Assembly: GCA_910584845.1 (NCBI GenBank)
Contig: CAJUDH010000002.1
Location: forward strand, 62,001-126,000
Direction: 5' to 3'
Length of the DNA: 64,000 nt
Source: an uncultured Lachnospiraceae bacterium
GTDB lineage: Bacteria > Bacillota > Clostridia > Lachnospirales > Lachnospiraceae
A program made the translations under genes and the position numbers. This document shows positions 8,316 to 16,994 of this stretch, in pieces. Each line of letters begins with the position of its first letter. Position 1 is the stretch's first letter. Below the pieces are notes generated by a model, which saw only the letters and a list, made by a program, of their open reading frames with translations, was not told the DNA's origin and ran no database searches.

Positions 8316-8340
8316 TAACGGATTATCATAAAATCCGTTA
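8316..8340. repeat. Inverted repeat between gntR and the Crp/Fnr gene
   Basis: TAACGGATT (8316-8324) and AATCCGTTA (8332-8340) form a perfect 9-bp inverted repeat. Neither side has a T tract in the direction expected of a terminator, so it could be a 3' stem or an operator. Confidence 0.5.
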
Positions 8341-8359
8341 CGGTTTGCCCGTCCGGCCT

Positions 8360-9031
8360 TCACCGGTTTTTCTGCTGCTCTACCATCTCCGACAATGCTT
8401 TACGGTCAACCACCTTCACATATTGGTACCCGGCCTCCAGCCATCCGTTCTTCTGAAACTGTTTTAACACCGTAGACACGGTGGACCGGTTGAGCCCCAG
8501 GGAAACAGCCAGGTCTTCATGGGTATAGGGAAGCACCCCTCCGGCAGTCCCCCTTTCCTCCGAATCCAGGCTAATCTCGTCCAAAATATAATTAGCTACC
8601 TTCCCATACCGGTCCAGCAGGCATTGGTCATGCATCCGGGCCGTCAGATGGTCCATAGACCGGGAACAAAGCTGGAGAAAATGCAGGGCCAAATCCGGCT
8701 CTTTCCGAAAAAGGGGCACAAGGTCAGCCATACCGAAAGAAACCATGGCCACTTGATTCACCGCCTGGACGCAGGCAGGCCTTACATTCCCCCTTTCAAA
8801 AGCCGATTCCCCGAAAATACGCCCGGCTTCCACTATGTCCAGGGTCATTTCCCTGCCGGAACCTATATTTTCAAAAACCCTCACCCGCCCTTTTAAAATA
8901 TAATAAATTTTATCCGCCGGATCCCCTTTTAAATAAACGAGGCGGCCCGGCTGGGCCGTCACCGCGGATCCTGCCGCCTTTAACAGCTTTTCTTCCCTTT
9001 CCGTAAACACTTTCCTTTTCATTCTCCCCAC
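8360..9031 (-). CDS. Crp/Fnr family transcription regulator
   Basis: A 223-residue protein with a cyclic-nucleotide-like beta barrel (residues about 25-120, with IYYILKGRVRVFE and GRIFGE) and a C-terminal helix-turn-helix (THEDLAVSLGLNRSTVSTVLKQF shown by LGLNRSTVS). It lacks the N-terminal cysteines of oxygen-sensing Fnr, so its signal is unknown. Two starts are possible: GTG at 9031 with GGGAAGG upstream, or ATG at 9022 whose ribosome site is too close; the GTG is kept. The next gene upstream in the same direction is a MATE pump, 54 nt away, so the two may be cotranscribed. Confidence 0.88.
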   Translation of the reverse strand: MGRMKRKVFTEREEKLLKAAGSAVTAQPGRLVYLKGDPADKIYYILKGRVRVFENIGSGREMTLDIVEAGRIFGESAFERGNVRPACVQAVNQVAMVSFGMADLVPLFRKEPDLALHFLQLCSRSMDHLTARMHDQCLLDRYGKVANYILDEISLDSEERGTAGGVLPYTHEDLAVSLGLNRSTVSTVLKQFQKNGWLEAGYQYVKVVDRKALSEMVEQQKNR

Positions 9032-9085
9032 CTGGCCTTCCCAAAACCTTTTGGAACCGTTTTTCTTGTCAAAAAAGGCGCTGCG

Positions 9086-10429
9086 TTATATGTCCTGCGG
9101 CCTGCAAAACCAGTCTCGGCACCGATAATATACCCCGATGCAAATCACGGCCGACAACGCGGACCCTGCCGCAGGCGCCATCCCCATGGGGAATAAGGTG
9201 TCCGGAAAACAGGCAGAAGCCAAATAGGCGCCGGGGATCCGGATAAGTAAAATAGAAGCCAGGTTGTGGATAAAAGAAATCCCTGACCGCCCATAGGCGC
9301 AGAAATAACCGCTAAAGCAAAAATGCACCCCCGCCATAATACAGTCAAACACATAAGGCCGCAGGTATTGGACGCCCATCCTTACCACTTCCGGGTCATC
9401 CGTAAACATCCGCACCACAGGCCCTGCCAAAAATTGGCAGGCCACGGTTACCCCAACCCCAAAAGAAACCGCCAAGAAAACCCCATAGCCCAAAGCCTGG
9501 TCCGCCCGCCGATATTTTCCTGCCCCAATATTTTGGGCCGCAATGGCAGATACTGAGGACAGCATGGCAGAAGGCACCAAAAACAAAAAGGTTATGACTT
9601 TCTCCACGATCCCCACGCTCGCCGCCGCCACCACCCCGCGCTGGTTGGCAATGGCCGTAATCACCAAAAAGGACACCTGGATAAAGCCGTCCTGGCAGGC
9701 AATGGGGAGCCCTACTTTCAAAATCCCCCCCATAACCTCTTTTCGGAAACGGAACACGCCCTTTGTAAGGTTTAGCCCGAAATCCCGTTTGCGCAGCACG
9801 GCCAAAGCCAGCAGCACGCTTACGGCCTGGGAAGCCACCGTCGCTATGGCAGCCCCGGCCGCCCCCATATGAAGCGGGCCTATAAGCAAAAAATCCAGGA
9901 GCACATTCAGCACCCCGGCAACTGCGACAAAGTACATGGGGCTTTTGGAATCCCCCATACCCCGGAAAATACAGGCGATTATATTGTAAGCCGTTATAAA
10001 TGGGATCCCGGCAAAACAGGCCGTCAAATATCGCCTGGCCTGCCCCACCGCCTCCGGCGGCGTTGAAACCGCCCGGATAATTCCGTCTACCGCCAGCATT
10101 AATACCACCGTCAGCACCAGGGAAGCCGCCAGGAACAAAGACGCCGTGTTGCCCACGGCCAGCGCCGCCTCCTGCCGTTTTCCCCCCCCTACCGCACGGC
10201 TGATGGCAACCGTGGAACCCATGGCCAATCCTACGGCCACTACCGTGATCATATGCATGACCTGGCTTCCGATGGATACTGCCGATATTACGTCTGCCCC
10301 ATTGTACTGCCCTGTCACAAACAGGTCCGCCAGCCCATAAAAAGTCTGTAAAAAACAAGAAAGCAAATAGGGCAGCGAAAACCGGACCAATATTTTAAAA
10401 ACACTTCCTTCTGTCAAGCCTTTTTGCAT
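9086..10429 (-). CDS. MATE family multidrug/organic cation efflux protein
   Basis: A 447-residue, twelve-helix protein of normal MATE length. It begins with the characteristic LVRFSLPYLLSCFLQTFYGLADLFVTG region (short signature LPYLLSCFLQ), and the same motif type appears at the start of the second half (ILKVGLPIACQDGFIQ). MATE proteins export drugs or metabolites in exchange for sodium or protons. GGAGG lies upstream of the ATG. The downstream Crp/Fnr gene is close and could be its regulator, but nothing fixes the cargo. Confidence 0.9.
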   Translation of the reverse strand: MQKGLTEGSVFKILVRFSLPYLLSCFLQTFYGLADLFVTGQYNGADVISAVSIGSQVMHMITVVAVGLAMGSTVAISRAVGGGKRQEAALAVGNTASLFLAASLVLTVVLMLAVDGIIRAVSTPPEAVGQARRYLTACFAGIPFITAYNIIACIFRGMGDSKSPMYFVAVAGVLNVLLDFLLIGPLHMGAAGAAIATVASQAVSVLLALAVLRKRDFGLNLTKGVFRFRKEVMGGILKVGLPIACQDGFIQVSFLVITAIANQRGVVAAASVGIVEKVITFLFLVPSAMLSSVSAIAAQNIGAGKYRRADQALGYGVFLAVSFGVGVTVACQFLAGPVVRMFTDDPEVVRMGVQYLRPYVFDCIMAGVHFCFSGYFCAYGRSGISFIHNLASILLIRIPGAYLASACFPDTLFPMGMAPAAGSALSAVICIGVYYRCRDWFCRPQDI

Positions 10430-10507
10430 ACCGCTTTCCTCCTGCTAAAAATTTAATAATTTATCAAATAATGTTATAAATATCTTCATTTTTTCCGTAG
10501 CCCTGGC

Positions 10508-10516
10508 TGATATAAT
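10508..10516 (+). promoter_or_regulatory. Extended -10 promoter for the lipoprotein gene
   Basis: TGATATAAT is a TGn-extended -10 (TATAAT at 10511-10516) with no good -35. It lies 22 nt before the ATG, and AAAGGAGG follows. Confidence 0.5.
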
Positions 10517-10538
10517 AGCGGAAAGGAGGCATTTTACT

Positions 10539-11165
10539 ATGTATCAGAAAAGTTTATGGATTACCCTCGCCGCCGGAATGCTGCTGGTTTTTGGCTGTTC
10601 CACTTCCCCCGCCGGCGCTTTGCCCGACGCGGATGCCGGCCCTATGCCCCTTCCTTCCACAGCCTTGGCCGAACCCCTTCCTTCCGAAGAAGAGGAAACC
10701 ATAGAATTTTACGGCGTCTCCAAAAAAAAGAGCCAGCTTTCCGAAGAAACCTTGAAATGGCTGGACTGGTACTATACTCTGGCAGAAGACGAACGGGAAG
10801 CTTTGAGTTTTATCCCTTCCGAATTTTTCGCCTATGGCTCCGGCTACACCATGGAAACAGGCCCCCATGGCGATTCCCCCGCTTATGCCGATTCCCTGAC
10901 AGAGCAGGAGCTGGCCGCCACCGAAGAGCTGGCCCGGTATTACTTTACAAATGGGTTTGGCGGGGTGGAAGAAATCCAGTTGGCCAGCGACAGCTTCTCC
11001 CTCTACCAAAACCTGGGTATTGAGGCCGAATACGCCCCCGGCAATATCATTATCTATATGGTCCTTACCAAAAAGGATAAGGACGCAGGAAATCCCATGC
11101 GTTCCATCAGCATTGCCCGCAAGTCTAAATCCGACAGCTGGAAAGTAATCAACAGCGGATACTGA
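10539..11165 (+). CDS. Small secreted lipoprotein of unknown function
   Basis: A 208-residue protein with a signal peptide ending in a lipobox VFGC near residue 20, so it should be anchored on the outer face of the membrane. A Pro/Ala-rich linker to about residue 50 is followed by an acidic stretch and a mixed alpha/beta domain of about 150 residues ending SWKVINSGY. I do not recognise the domain. AAAGGAGG lies 9 nt before the ATG. It stands alone between a divergent MATE gene and a terminator, so context gives no function. Confidence 0.75.
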   Translation: MYQKSLWITLAAGMLLVFGCSTSPAGALPDADAGPMPLPSTALAEPLPSEEEETIEFYGVSKKKSQLSEETLKWLDWYYTLAEDEREALSFIPSEFFAYGSGYTMETGPHGDSPAYADSLTEQELAATEELARYYFTNGFGGVEEIQLASDSFSLYQNLGIEAEYAPGNIIIYMVLTKKDKDAGNPMRSISIARKSKSDSWKVINSGY

Positions 11166-11205
11166 CGTCCCCGAAGGGTTTGCCAGCAGACCCTGAAACT
11201 TCACA

Positions 11206-11247
11206 AAACCGGCAAATGATGCAATAGGCACCATTTGCCGGTTTTTC
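11206..11247 (+). terminator. Terminator after the lipoprotein gene
   Basis: AAACCGGCAAATG (11206-11218) pairs perfectly with 11232-11244, followed by T residues. Confidence 0.8.
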
Positions 11248-11308
11248 ATGAAAGCATCCTGCCACCGTTTAAACACCGGCGGCCTGTAAGGCCTGTAAAA
11301 CCTATTTC

Positions 11309-12685
11309 CTAATCATAATCCCAATCCGGCTCCACCGGCGCGTCATATGTCCGTCCTTCCACGCCGGCATCGTCCTCCGCAATGAGGATTCCGCTGCTGT
11401 TGGCCTTATATTTCACGCCGTCCCGGTCTTTCACGGTAGTGTTTTTGACAATGCGGCCAGAAGTGTTTACCACATAATTTTTGGCGCTCCCTCCGCTCCA
11501 TATGGTAAAGACCTGGTATTTGCTTCCGGAATCTGCCTTCTGCAGCTTGCCCATATAGTAAAGGTACCCGTCGTAAACCCCCGTGTACCCCCTTCCTGTG
11601 GAACTAAAGTAAAACTGGCAGGAAACGCCCCCGTCGTCTATTTTCTGTTTGCCTTTCAACATGGAGCTCTGGGAGCGGGTCCCGAAATAATAAGCCGTAT
11701 ATTCCGACCCGTCCTTGTCCAGGAAAACCTTCTGCAGCCCGTACACAGGCACGCCCTTTTCGTTAAACAGGTATGTATTTCCGTTGATCTTCTCCAGGTC
11801 AGAGGTTTTGGCCGAACCTTTCTGCGGCCCTACTTTAGGGACGCCTTTACTGGAAAAATAGAACCACTCCACGTCATGCTCATAGCTGTTGCGGATATTT
11901 TCCGGCGGTTCCACCGAATACCACCCGATCCGGACCTGGCCGCTGGAATCCACATAACGGTAATCCTGAATATCCTCGGAATCGTCCCCGGTTACACAGG
12001 TCCATCCGGTCTGCATGGCGCCGTCTTCCGCCAGGCAATAATATACGCCGTTGATCTTCTTCATTTTGTACTCGTCGCCGTCATCGCCGGGGACCATCTT
12101 TTTGCCGTTGTTGGAAAAATAATACCAATACCTGCCGTCGTTGTCCCCCTCGGAGTCCGGCCCGTAGTAATCGTCGTCATCCCCATCTTCGCTGGGCGGA
12201 TACAGCCGTTGCCAGCCGGTCACCATAACGCCGTTGGGGTCGCAATAGTACATGTCTTCCAGGATCCAGCCGGTCTCCATAACCCCTGTGTCGCCGAAAT
12301 GGTACCAATTATTATTGATCTTTTCCCACTTGTCCTTTACCGACTTCCCGCTCTGGCTGAAATAATACCAATCATATCCGCTGGAGGAATTGTAATTCTG
12401 CACCTGCAGCCACTGGCCCGCAACCATAATGCCGTCGGAACCTACATAATAGGTATCATTGTCTACCCAGGCATTGGCCGCCATAACCCCGTTGCTGTCC
12501 AGGTATCTCCAATAGCCGTCCTGGCCCGTGCGCCACGCATTGGTAATGCGGCTGCCGGAGGCATTGTAATATACCCAGTTTCCGCCTTCCTGGGCCCACC
12601 CTTGTGCTGCTTTTGCCGGAATCCCCGGAGCGCCCAAGGCCATCGCCGCAATCAGGGCAACCATCGTCAAACCACGTTTTCTCAT
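11309..12685 (-). CDS. Secreted protein made of cell-wall-binding (choline-binding type) repeats
   Basis: A 458-residue protein with a signal peptide (about residues 1-27, ending AKA) followed almost entirely by roughly 20-residue aromatic/glycine repeats of the CW_binding_1 type, such as GNWVYYNASG, GYWRYLDSNG and NNWYHFGDTG. These fold as beta hairpins that bind choline or other wall polymers. Repeat spacing widens in the middle, where acidic inserts such as SEDGDDDDYYG occur. No enzyme domain was found, so the protein may be a wall or surface layer component. AAGGAGA precedes the ATG. It is transcribed alone, with a good promoter upstream. Confidence 0.85.
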   Translation of the reverse strand: MRKRGLTMVALIAAMALGAPGIPAKAAQGWAQEGGNWVYYNASGSRITNAWRTGQDGYWRYLDSNGVMAANAWVDNDTYYVGSDGIMVAGQWLQVQNYNSSSGYDWYYFSQSGKSVKDKWEKINNNWYHFGDTGVMETGWILEDMYYCDPNGVMVTGWQRLYPPSEDGDDDDYYGPDSEGDNDGRYWYYFSNNGKKMVPGDDGDEYKMKKINGVYYCLAEDGAMQTGWTCVTGDDSEDIQDYRYVDSSGQVRIGWYSVEPPENIRNSYEHDVEWFYFSSKGVPKVGPQKGSAKTSDLEKINGNTYLFNEKGVPVYGLQKVFLDKDGSEYTAYYFGTRSQSSMLKGKQKIDDGGVSCQFYFSSTGRGYTGVYDGYLYYMGKLQKADSGSKYQVFTIWSGGSAKNYVVNTSGRIVKNTTVKDRDGVKYKANSSGILIAEDDAGVEGRTYDAPVEPDWDYD

Positions 12686-12734
12686 ATAGTCTCTCCTTCA
12701 ATGCCATAACCTGCAAAGCTGTAGCCTGACTTCC

Positions 12735-12763
12735 ATTTTATCAATATACTGCCAATTATTCAA
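12735..12763 (-). promoter_or_regulatory. Promoter for the wall-repeat protein
   Basis: Reverse strand TTGAAT (12758-12763), 17-nt spacer, TAAAAT (12735-12740), about 50 nt before the start codon. Confidence 0.6.
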
Positions 12764-13019
12764 CCCAAATTTCCATTATTTATCTAACGATTCTATTACG
12801 ATTTCCAAAGCTTGGCTTAAAATTGCATTCTGCCGCCCCCGGTTGAATATAGAAAAACTCACCTTTTTATGGTATAATCTTGCTACAGGTTATGCCCGCC
12901 CCGATTTTCGCCCCCGGTGGGGTAAAGCCGAAACACATGGGCATCCCCAAAGGGGTGTGCCAAAATGGTACGGGGCCGCCCCATCAAGATTACTGCAAAA
13001 GGAAAGGTTGGTTGACGAC

Positions 13020-13883
13020 ATGTGGATTGCCCATAACTGGAAAGACTATCAAGTGCTGGACTGTTCCAAAGGAGAAAAATTAGAGCGATGGGGGGATTAC
13101 CTCCTGATCCGCCCGGATCCCCAGGTAATCTGGGATACCCCGAAATCCCACAAAGGATGGCGCCGCCCCAACGCCCACTACCACCGCAGCGCCAAAGGCG
13201 GCGGGGAATGGGAATTTTTTGACCTGCCAAACCAGTGGGAGGTCCGTTATGGCCCGCTGACTTTCCAGTTAAAGCCATTCAGCTTTAAGCACACCGGCCT
13301 TTTTCCGGAACAGGCTGCCAACTGGGACTGGTTTTCGGAAAAAATCCGCAATGCTGGCCGGCCGGTTAAAGTGCTGAACTTGTTTGCTTACACTGGCGGG
13401 GCCACGATAGCGGCCGCCCGGGCCGGGGCCAGCGTCACCCATGTAGACGCTTCCAAAGGCATGGTCGGCTGGGCCAGGGAAAACGCGGTATCCTCCGGTT
13501 TGCACCAGGCCCCGGTCCGCTGGCTGGTAGACGACTGCGTCAAATTCGCCGAACGGGAAATCCGCCGGGGAAGCCGCTATGACGCCATCATCATGGATCC
13601 CCCTTCCTATGGCCGGGGCCCAAAAGGGGAGGTATGGAAAATCGAAAGCTCCATCCATCCGCTGATCCGGCTATGCACCGGCCTCCTGTCCGATGACCCA
13701 TTGTTTTTCCTGTTAAATTCCTACACTACCGGCCTGGCGCCGGCCGTGTTAGCTTACCTCATCTCCACGGAAATCTGCCCCAAATATGGCGGCCAGGTCC
13801 AGGCGGAGGAAATCGGGCTTCCCGTAGGGCAGTCCGGCCTGGCCCTCCCCTGCGGGGCCTCCGGCCGTTGGGAGCCCTGCTAA
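13020..13883 (+). CDS. Class I SAM-dependent methyltransferase (RlmI/YwbD-like)
   Basis: A 287-residue enzyme with a Rossmann methyltransferase domain: motif I VLNLFAYTGGATIAAARAGA (short form NLFAYTGG), the acidic strand THVDASKG, and motif IV IIMDPPSYGRG, whose DPPSY is typical of rRNA m5C and m2G enzymes. It lacks the N-terminal PUA domain of RlmI, so the target base is uncertain. An in-frame ATG exists at 12843, but a -10-like TATAAT at 12873 lies inside that extension, and the extension contains no domain, so ATG at 13020 is chosen; TTG at 13008 is also possible. Its stop overlaps the stop of the convergent GH3 gene by 4 nt. Confidence 0.82.
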   Translation: MWIAHNWKDYQVLDCSKGEKLERWGDYLLIRPDPQVIWDTPKSHKGWRRPNAHYHRSAKGGGEWEFFDLPNQWEVRYGPLTFQLKPFSFKHTGLFPEQAANWDWFSEKIRNAGRPVKVLNLFAYTGGATIAAARAGASVTHVDASKGMVGWARENAVSSGLHQAPVRWLVDDCVKFAEREIRRGSRYDAIIMDPPSYGRGPKGEVWKIESSIHPLIRLCTGLLSDDPLFFLLNSYTTGLAPAVLAYLISTEICPKYGGQVQAEEIGLPVGQSGLALPCGASGRWEPC

Positions 13884-15280
13884 AAGGATAAATACTGTTT
13901 TTTTACCCGGATGATCCGCAATACCGAATCTTCCAGGCGCCTACGGGATATGCGGCCCTGTTTTACGGCTTCCAGCACCGCGTCATAGGCAGCCGGCAGG
14001 TCTTTGGGCATGAGCAGCATATCGGCCCCGGCTTCCAACGCCAGGACCGCCGCTTCCTCCGAAGGGTAATTCGCCTCTATGGCGCCCATGCTCAATGCAT
14101 CGGTAATGATTATCCCTTCGTACCCCATGGCCTCCCGTAAATATCCGTCCATCACCAGCGGCGACAAAGAACAAGGTACGTTGCCGCCGGTGATCAAAGG
14201 CAGGGAAATATGCCCTACCATAATAAACGGGGCCTGCTCCTTAACGCACAGGCGGAAAGGGACCAGCTCCGCTTCTTCCAACTGCTCCCACGTCTTATCC
14301 ATGGAAGCCAGTTTTTCATGGCTGTCTTCTTTCGTCCCCCCGTGGCCGGGAAAATGTTTCGGCACGCTGCAAATCCCCTTTGCCTCCAGGCCTTCCATAT
14401 AAGCCAGGACCATACGCCCCACCAGCTTTGGATCCGAACCGAAAGAGCGGCTTTTGACCACCTGGTTTTCAGGGTTGGTCAGCACATCCGCATCCGGGGC
14501 AAAATTCAGGTTTATCCCGTATTCTGCCAGATAAGTGCCGATCGCCTCCCCTGCCTCGCGGGCTTTCCCCTCGTCGCCGGTAGCCCCGATTTTTGCCATG
14601 GCCGGAACCTTTGGCACCGAAAAAGACTTGCGGTTGCCAATCCGGGCAACGCTTCCCCCTTCTTCGTCCACAGACAAAAATAGTGGCGGCATGCCCAACT
14701 GCACGGCTATATCCTGGGTGCCCTGGGTCAGCCCTTTCAGCTGCTGCCCGTCCTGCAAATTCCCGGCAAAATAGATCATCCCCCCCACCGGATATTTGGC
14801 CAGCGCATCCTTCATGGCCTGCCCCGCCTGGGTCACCTTTTCCTCGCCGGTCAGCTGTTCCGGCTCCACGATAAAAAGCTGCGCCACCTGTTCTTCCAAA
14901 GTCATGTTGGCAAGGATTTCCTGATACCCCTTTTCCTCTTCTGTTTCCCCGCTTTTTATTTCTTCTTCCCTATCCCCTGCTTCCGTTGCCTGCCCCCCTC
15001 CTTGCCGTTTTTCTTTTTCCCTGGTCCCCCCGTTGCCTTCCCCATGGGTGGCCGCTTGGTATCCTTTTGCCGTTTTTCCCTTTGCGCTTTCCTCTGGCAT
15101 CCCGCCCCCCTCTTTTTCCCCATTGCTTTCCTGTCTTTCCACGGTTTCCGGTTGTGGAACTTTTGCCCCTGCCTTTGGCGGCTTTTCCGGCGGGGCTTTC
15201 CTTGCGCATCCACAACTGCCCACCAGGAAAACAAATAGCAGGCACATGGCCAAAACCCTCCACCCGGTTTTCCTCCCCAT
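13880..15280 (-). CDS. GH3 beta-N-acetylhexosaminidase lipoprotein (NagZ-like)
   Basis: A 466-residue secreted lipoprotein. The signal ends near VGSCGC around residue 22. Residues about 25-125 form a low-complexity tether rich in Lys, Glu and Gly. The rest is a GH3 domain with KHFPGHGGTKEDSH, whose His/Asp pair marks the NagZ branch, and the nucleophile region ITDALSMGA. Such enzymes remove GlcNAc from muropeptides or chitin oligomers outside the cell. ATG at 15280 has GGAG upstream and gives a clean signal peptide; an extra 19 residues upstream would spoil it. It could supply amino sugars to the PTS/MurQ genes at 37-43 kb, though it is not linked to them. Confidence 0.88.
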   Translation of the reverse strand: MGRKTGWRVLAMCLLFVFLVGSCGCARKAPPEKPPKAGAKVPQPETVERQESNGEKEGGGMPEESAKGKTAKGYQAATHGEGNGGTREKEKRQGGGQATEAGDREEEIKSGETEEEKGYQEILANMTLEEQVAQLFIVEPEQLTGEEKVTQAGQAMKDALAKYPVGGMIYFAGNLQDGQQLKGLTQGTQDIAVQLGMPPLFLSVDEEGGSVARIGNRKSFSVPKVPAMAKIGATGDEGKAREAGEAIGTYLAEYGINLNFAPDADVLTNPENQVVKSRSFGSDPKLVGRMVLAYMEGLEAKGICSVPKHFPGHGGTKEDSHEKLASMDKTWEQLEEAELVPFRLCVKEQAPFIMVGHISLPLITGGNVPCSLSPLVMDGYLREAMGYEGIIITDALSMGAIEANYPSEEAAVLALEAGADMLLMPKDLPAAYDAVLEAVKQGRISRRRLEDSVLRIIRVKKQYLSF

Positions 15281-15428
15281 TATTTTTCTTCTCCGCTTAT
15301 TTTGCAAAACCGTTTCCCTCCATACCTTACCAATCATAAAAAGGATCCTGCACTGCAGGGTTTAAGGCCTGCGGCAGGCCGCTTGCGGGGCATCTTGCCC
15401 ATATCATTTACGGCCCCTGAAAACAAAA

Positions 15429-15465
15429 ACACAGCAGGCCGTGCCTATCCGGCAGCCTGCTGTGT
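15429..15465 (-). terminator. Terminator after yajC
   Basis: An 11-bp stem (15429-15439 with 15455-15465); on the reverse strand it is followed by TTTTTG. Confidence 0.85.
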
Positions 15466-15474
15466 CATTTTCTG

Positions 15475-15771
15475 TTACTGCGGTTTCTCTACCTGTACAA
15501 TCGCCTGTTTTTGCATGGGAATCCGGCAATGCCTGTCGCTGCCGAACTCCACAATCACCGTATCGTCCGTCATATCAATGATGACGCCATAAAAACCGCT
15601 GGTAGTCAGCACAGTATCCCCGATAGCCACGGTAGACAACAATTGCTCATGCTTTTTCTTGTCCTTTTGCTGCGGACGAATCCCAAAAAAGTATACAACG
15701 CCAAAAATAAATACTACATAAATCAACATGGATGATATAGCCATCCCCCCGGCTTGTGCTGCTACTAACAT
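15475..15771 (-). CDS. yajC: Preprotein translocase subunit YajC
   Basis: A 98-residue protein with one N-terminal membrane helix, the family mark FFGIRPQQKDKKKHE, then a small beta domain with IGDTVLTTSGFYGVI. YajC associates with SecDF and the SecYEG channel. AAGGAGG precedes the ATG. It is the last gene of the secDF-tgt-yajC group and is followed by a strong terminator. In many Clostridia yajC lies between tgt and the SCIFF genes, so its terminal place here is a rearranged order. Confidence 0.95.
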   Translation of the reverse strand: MLVAAQAGGMAISSMLIYVVFIFGVVYFFGIRPQQKDKKKHEQLLSTVAIGDTVLTTSGFYGVIIDMTDDTVIVEFGSDRHCRIPMQKQAIVQVEKPQ

Positions 15772-15836
15772 AAACTTCCTCCTTCAATTATCTTCGCGCC
15801 TTCACTGGCTTTTGCAGAACGATCTGCAAAGGTGCC

Positions 15837-16973
15837 TTAATCTTGTTCCTGCGCCATCCTTTCCAGCTTTTCCGCTTTGTAAGAAGCATAGCGGTGCTGC
15901 TGGACCGCATCCCGTATCTCTTCCATCATTGTATTATAAAAATATAAATTGTGCAAGACACATAAGCGCATTCCCAACATTTCTTTTGCCTTAAACAGGT
16001 GGCGGATGTAAGCCCGGCTGTAGGAACGGCATGCCGGGCATTGGCACCCTTCTTCTATAGGACGGGAATCCCTCTCATATTTCTGGTTTAGCAGGTTCAT
16101 CTTCCCCTGGTTTGTATATACGTGGCTGTGGCGCCCGTTCCGGGACGGGTACACGCAGTCAAAGAAATCCACCCCCCGGTCCACTGCTTCTAAAATGTTG
16201 GCCGGGGTTCCCACACCCATCAGGTAAGTGGGTTTGTCCTGGGGCAGATGGGGTATGGCCACATCCAGCACATGGTACATTTCTTCATGGCTCTCACCAA
16301 CCGCCAGCCCGCCCAAGGCATAGCCGTCCAAATCCATGGAGGCGATGGCCTTCGCCTGGCTGATGCGGATTTCATCCACGACGCCGCCTTGATTGATCCC
16401 GAAGAGCAATTGCTGGCGGTTGACCGTGCCCGGCAAGCCGTTGAGGCGCTTTATCTCTTTTTTGCAGCGCTCCAGCCATCGGGTGGTCCGGTCCACGGAA
16501 TTCTGGATATAAGCCCGGTCCGCACGGCTGGAAGGGCACTCGTCAAAAGCCATGGCAATGGTGGAACCCAGGTTTGACTGGATCTGCATACTTTCCTCCG
16601 GGCCCATGAAAATCTTATGGCCGTCAATGTGCGAATTGAAATACACCCCTTCTTCCCGGATCCGGCGCAGCCCTGACAAGGAAAACACCTGAAACCCGCC
16701 GGAATCGGTAAGGATGGGCCTGTCCCAATTCATAAACCGGTGGAGGCCCCCCAGATCCCGGATCAGTTTGTCCCCGGTACGGACATGCAGGTGGTAGGTA
16801 TTGGAAAGCTGCACCTGCGTGCCGATCTGGCGCAAATCGTCGGTGGACACCGCGCCTTTGATTGCCGCCACCGTTCCCACATTCATGAAGACCGGAGTCT
16901 GGATAACCCCATGGACCGTCTCCATCCGGGCCCGTTTTGCCCGGCCGTCAGTTGTTATCAGTTCATATTTCAT
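15837..16973 (-). CDS. tgt: tRNA-guanine transglycosylase (queuine tRNA-ribosyltransferase)
   Basis: A 378-residue enzyme of standard length that exchanges guanine 34 for preQ1 in GUN-anticodon tRNAs. Signatures include DSGGFQVFSLSG, with its catalytic Asp, GINQGG, the second catalytic Asp in FDCVYPSRNGRH, and the zinc site CxCxxC...H near the C-terminus (CQCPACRSYSRAYIRHL). It starts 21 nt after the secDF stop and precedes yajC by about 65 nt, so it is probably cotranscribed with both. Confidence 0.97.
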   Translation of the reverse strand: MKYELITTDGRAKRARMETVHGVIQTPVFMNVGTVAAIKGAVSTDDLRQIGTQVQLSNTYHLHVRTGDKLIRDLGGLHRFMNWDRPILTDSGGFQVFSLSGLRRIREEGVYFNSHIDGHKIFMGPEESMQIQSNLGSTIAMAFDECPSSRADRAYIQNSVDRTTRWLERCKKEIKRLNGLPGTVNRQQLLFGINQGGVVDEIRISQAKAIASMDLDGYALGGLAVGESHEEMYHVLDVAIPHLPQDKPTYLMGVGTPANILEAVDRGVDFFDCVYPSRNGRHSHVYTNQGKMNLLNQKYERDSRPIEEGCQCPACRSYSRAYIRHLFKAKEMLGMRLCVLHNLYFYNTMMEEIRDAVQQHRYASYKAEKLERMAQEQD

Positions 16974-16994
16974 ATCTGCCCTGCCTGCTCAGAT

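Noticed and set aside
9396..10358. 320-codon Gly-rich frame inside the MATE gene
   Set aside because: Same-strand out-of-frame shadow with glycine-heavy composition typical of GC-rich frame shifts.
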